This document shows, piece after piece, positions 63,422-64,000 of a stretch of 64,000 bases of DNA. Where the stretch lies: positions 682,001-746,000 of the forward strand of contig NZ_QMBQ01000001.1 in the NCBI RefSeq assembly GCF_003289965.1. Reading direction: 5' to 3'. This stretch comes from Mesorhizobium atlanticum (GTDB taxonomy: Bacteria; Pseudomonadota; Alphaproteobacteria; Rhizobiales; Rhizobiaceae). Positions within the stretch are counted from its first letter, which is position 1; the number at the start of each line of letters is the position of its first letter. The position numbers were made by a program, and so were the translations under genes. The notes under the pieces were generated by a model. It did no database searches and was not told where the DNA came from. It saw only the letters and a list, made by a program, of their open reading frames with translations.

Positions 63422-64000
63422 ATGGCCGAGCCTCTGATCCGCATGACAAACATCCGCAAGTCCTACGGGCGCGTTCAGGCGCTGGTGGACGCCAATTTCC
63501 ACGTCAATGAAAAGGAGATCGTCGGCCTGCTCGGCGACAACGGCGCCGGCAAGTCGACATTGATCAAGGTGCTGTCGGGCGCCGTGCCGCTGACCAGCGG
63601 CGACATATTCGTGCGCGGCAAGAAGGTCAATTTCCGCAGCACCAGCGACGCTATCGCTGAGGGCATCGAGACGATCTACCAGGACTCGGCGCTCGTCACG
63701 CAGCTGTCGATCGCCCGCAACCTGTTCCTCGGGCGCGAGCCAATCAAGCCGCCGCGCTTCCTCAACCGCATGGATCAGGAGGCGATGAACGTGGTGGCGC
63801 GCGACCTTCTGCGGCAAGTCGGCATCACCAAGAACATCCCGCCGACGACGCCGATCGGCTCGCTGTCGGGCGGCGAGCGGCAGGCCGTGGCCATCGCCCG
63901 CGCCATGCATTTCGACAGCGATCTCATCATCCTCGACGAGCCGACCAACAATCTGGGCGTCGCCGAGACGCAAGGGGTGCTGAGCTTCGTGCGCAGCGCC
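63422..64000 (+). CDS. Sugar ABC transporter ATPase (3' end outside window)
   Basis: The first 193 codons are visible. Walker A GDNGAGKST, signature LSGGERQ and Walker B LIILDEPTNNLG are intact. Its length when complete cannot be judged; single-domain (about 260) and tandem-domain (about 500) forms both exist in ribose-type systems. Confidence 0.93.
   Translation, partial: MAEPLIRMTNIRKSYGRVQALVDANFHVNEKEIVGLLGDNGAGKSTLIKVLSGAVPLTSGDIFVRGKKVNFRSTSDAIAEGIETIYQDSALVTQLSIARNLFLGREPIKPPRFLNRMDQEAMNVVARDLLRQVGITKNIPPTTPIGSLSGGERQAVAIARAMHFDSDLIILDEPTNNLGVAETQGVLSFVRSA

Noticed and set aside
1..64000. CRISPR arrays, prophage or IS elements
   Set aside because: No regularly spaced direct repeats with unique spacers, no phage structural genes and no transposase were found; the repeats present are short palindromes.

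Overview
The window is high-GC alphaproteobacterial chromosome, most likely a Mesorhizobium-like member of the Rhizobiales. The evidence is gene content: a BacA-type peptide transporter, a split F0 operon with both b and b' subunits, a BioR-type biotin regulator with two TTATAGATAA boxes, two-gene glycyl-tRNA synthetase, and many short palindromic intergenic repeats. I see no tRNA, rRNA, CRISPR array, prophage or classical IS element. The genus is inferred, not proven.

Layout. 1-6.3 kb: end of a GH4 glycosidase, purD, a PhyH-type dioxygenase divergent from a LysR regulator, ubiA, and a conserved rhizobial protein. 6.4-10.7 kb: an FAD-linked 2-hydroxyacid dehydrogenase, a Sua5-type threonylcarbamoyl-AMP synthase, two small exported proteins and a very acidic small protein. 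10.9-15 kb: glyQ and glyS, separated by a DUF559 (Vsr-like) gene bracketed by inverted palindromes. 15-20 kb: GNAT, an exported TPR protein, and the biotin locus (bioR, bioY, DUF1284). 19.8-27.4 kb: polyprenyl synthase, DUF2007 with a tRNA-type methyltransferase, S49 peptidase, ispE with no normal start codon, moaB, a GT2 protein, a radical SAM gene behind a LexA-type box, and rnhB.

27.8-37 kb: the F0 ATP synthase operon (atpI-atpB-atpE-atpF'-atpF), a SleB-type wall hydrolase, an MFS transporter divergent from a LysR regulator, der and a YfgM-like partner. 37-44.5 kb: an atypical polysaccharide deacetylase, bacA, a YbfB-like MFS transporter, LysR, M29 aminopeptidase, DUF488, an ArsC-like and a SnoaL-like protein. 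44.7-59.8 kb: a catabolic block with a ketopantoate-reductase-like enzyme, acyl-CoA ligase, gamma-glutamyltransferase, two polyamine/opine-type ABC importers, GntR and XRE-cupin regulators, and a PuuB/DadA-like amine oxidase. This block plausibly imports and degrades gamma-glutamyl or polyamine-like compounds. 59.9-64 kb: a FAH-family enzyme and a ribose-type sugar ABC importer whose ATPase runs off the window.

The most unusual features are a bipartite palindromic repeat superfamily, one copy pair of which brackets the DUF559 gene inside the glyQ-glyS locus; the missing ATG/GTG/TTG of ispE; the candidate SOS box on the radical SAM gene; the BioR box abutting the bioR start codon; and a nine-codon leader ORF overlapping the start of the sugar-binding protein gene.
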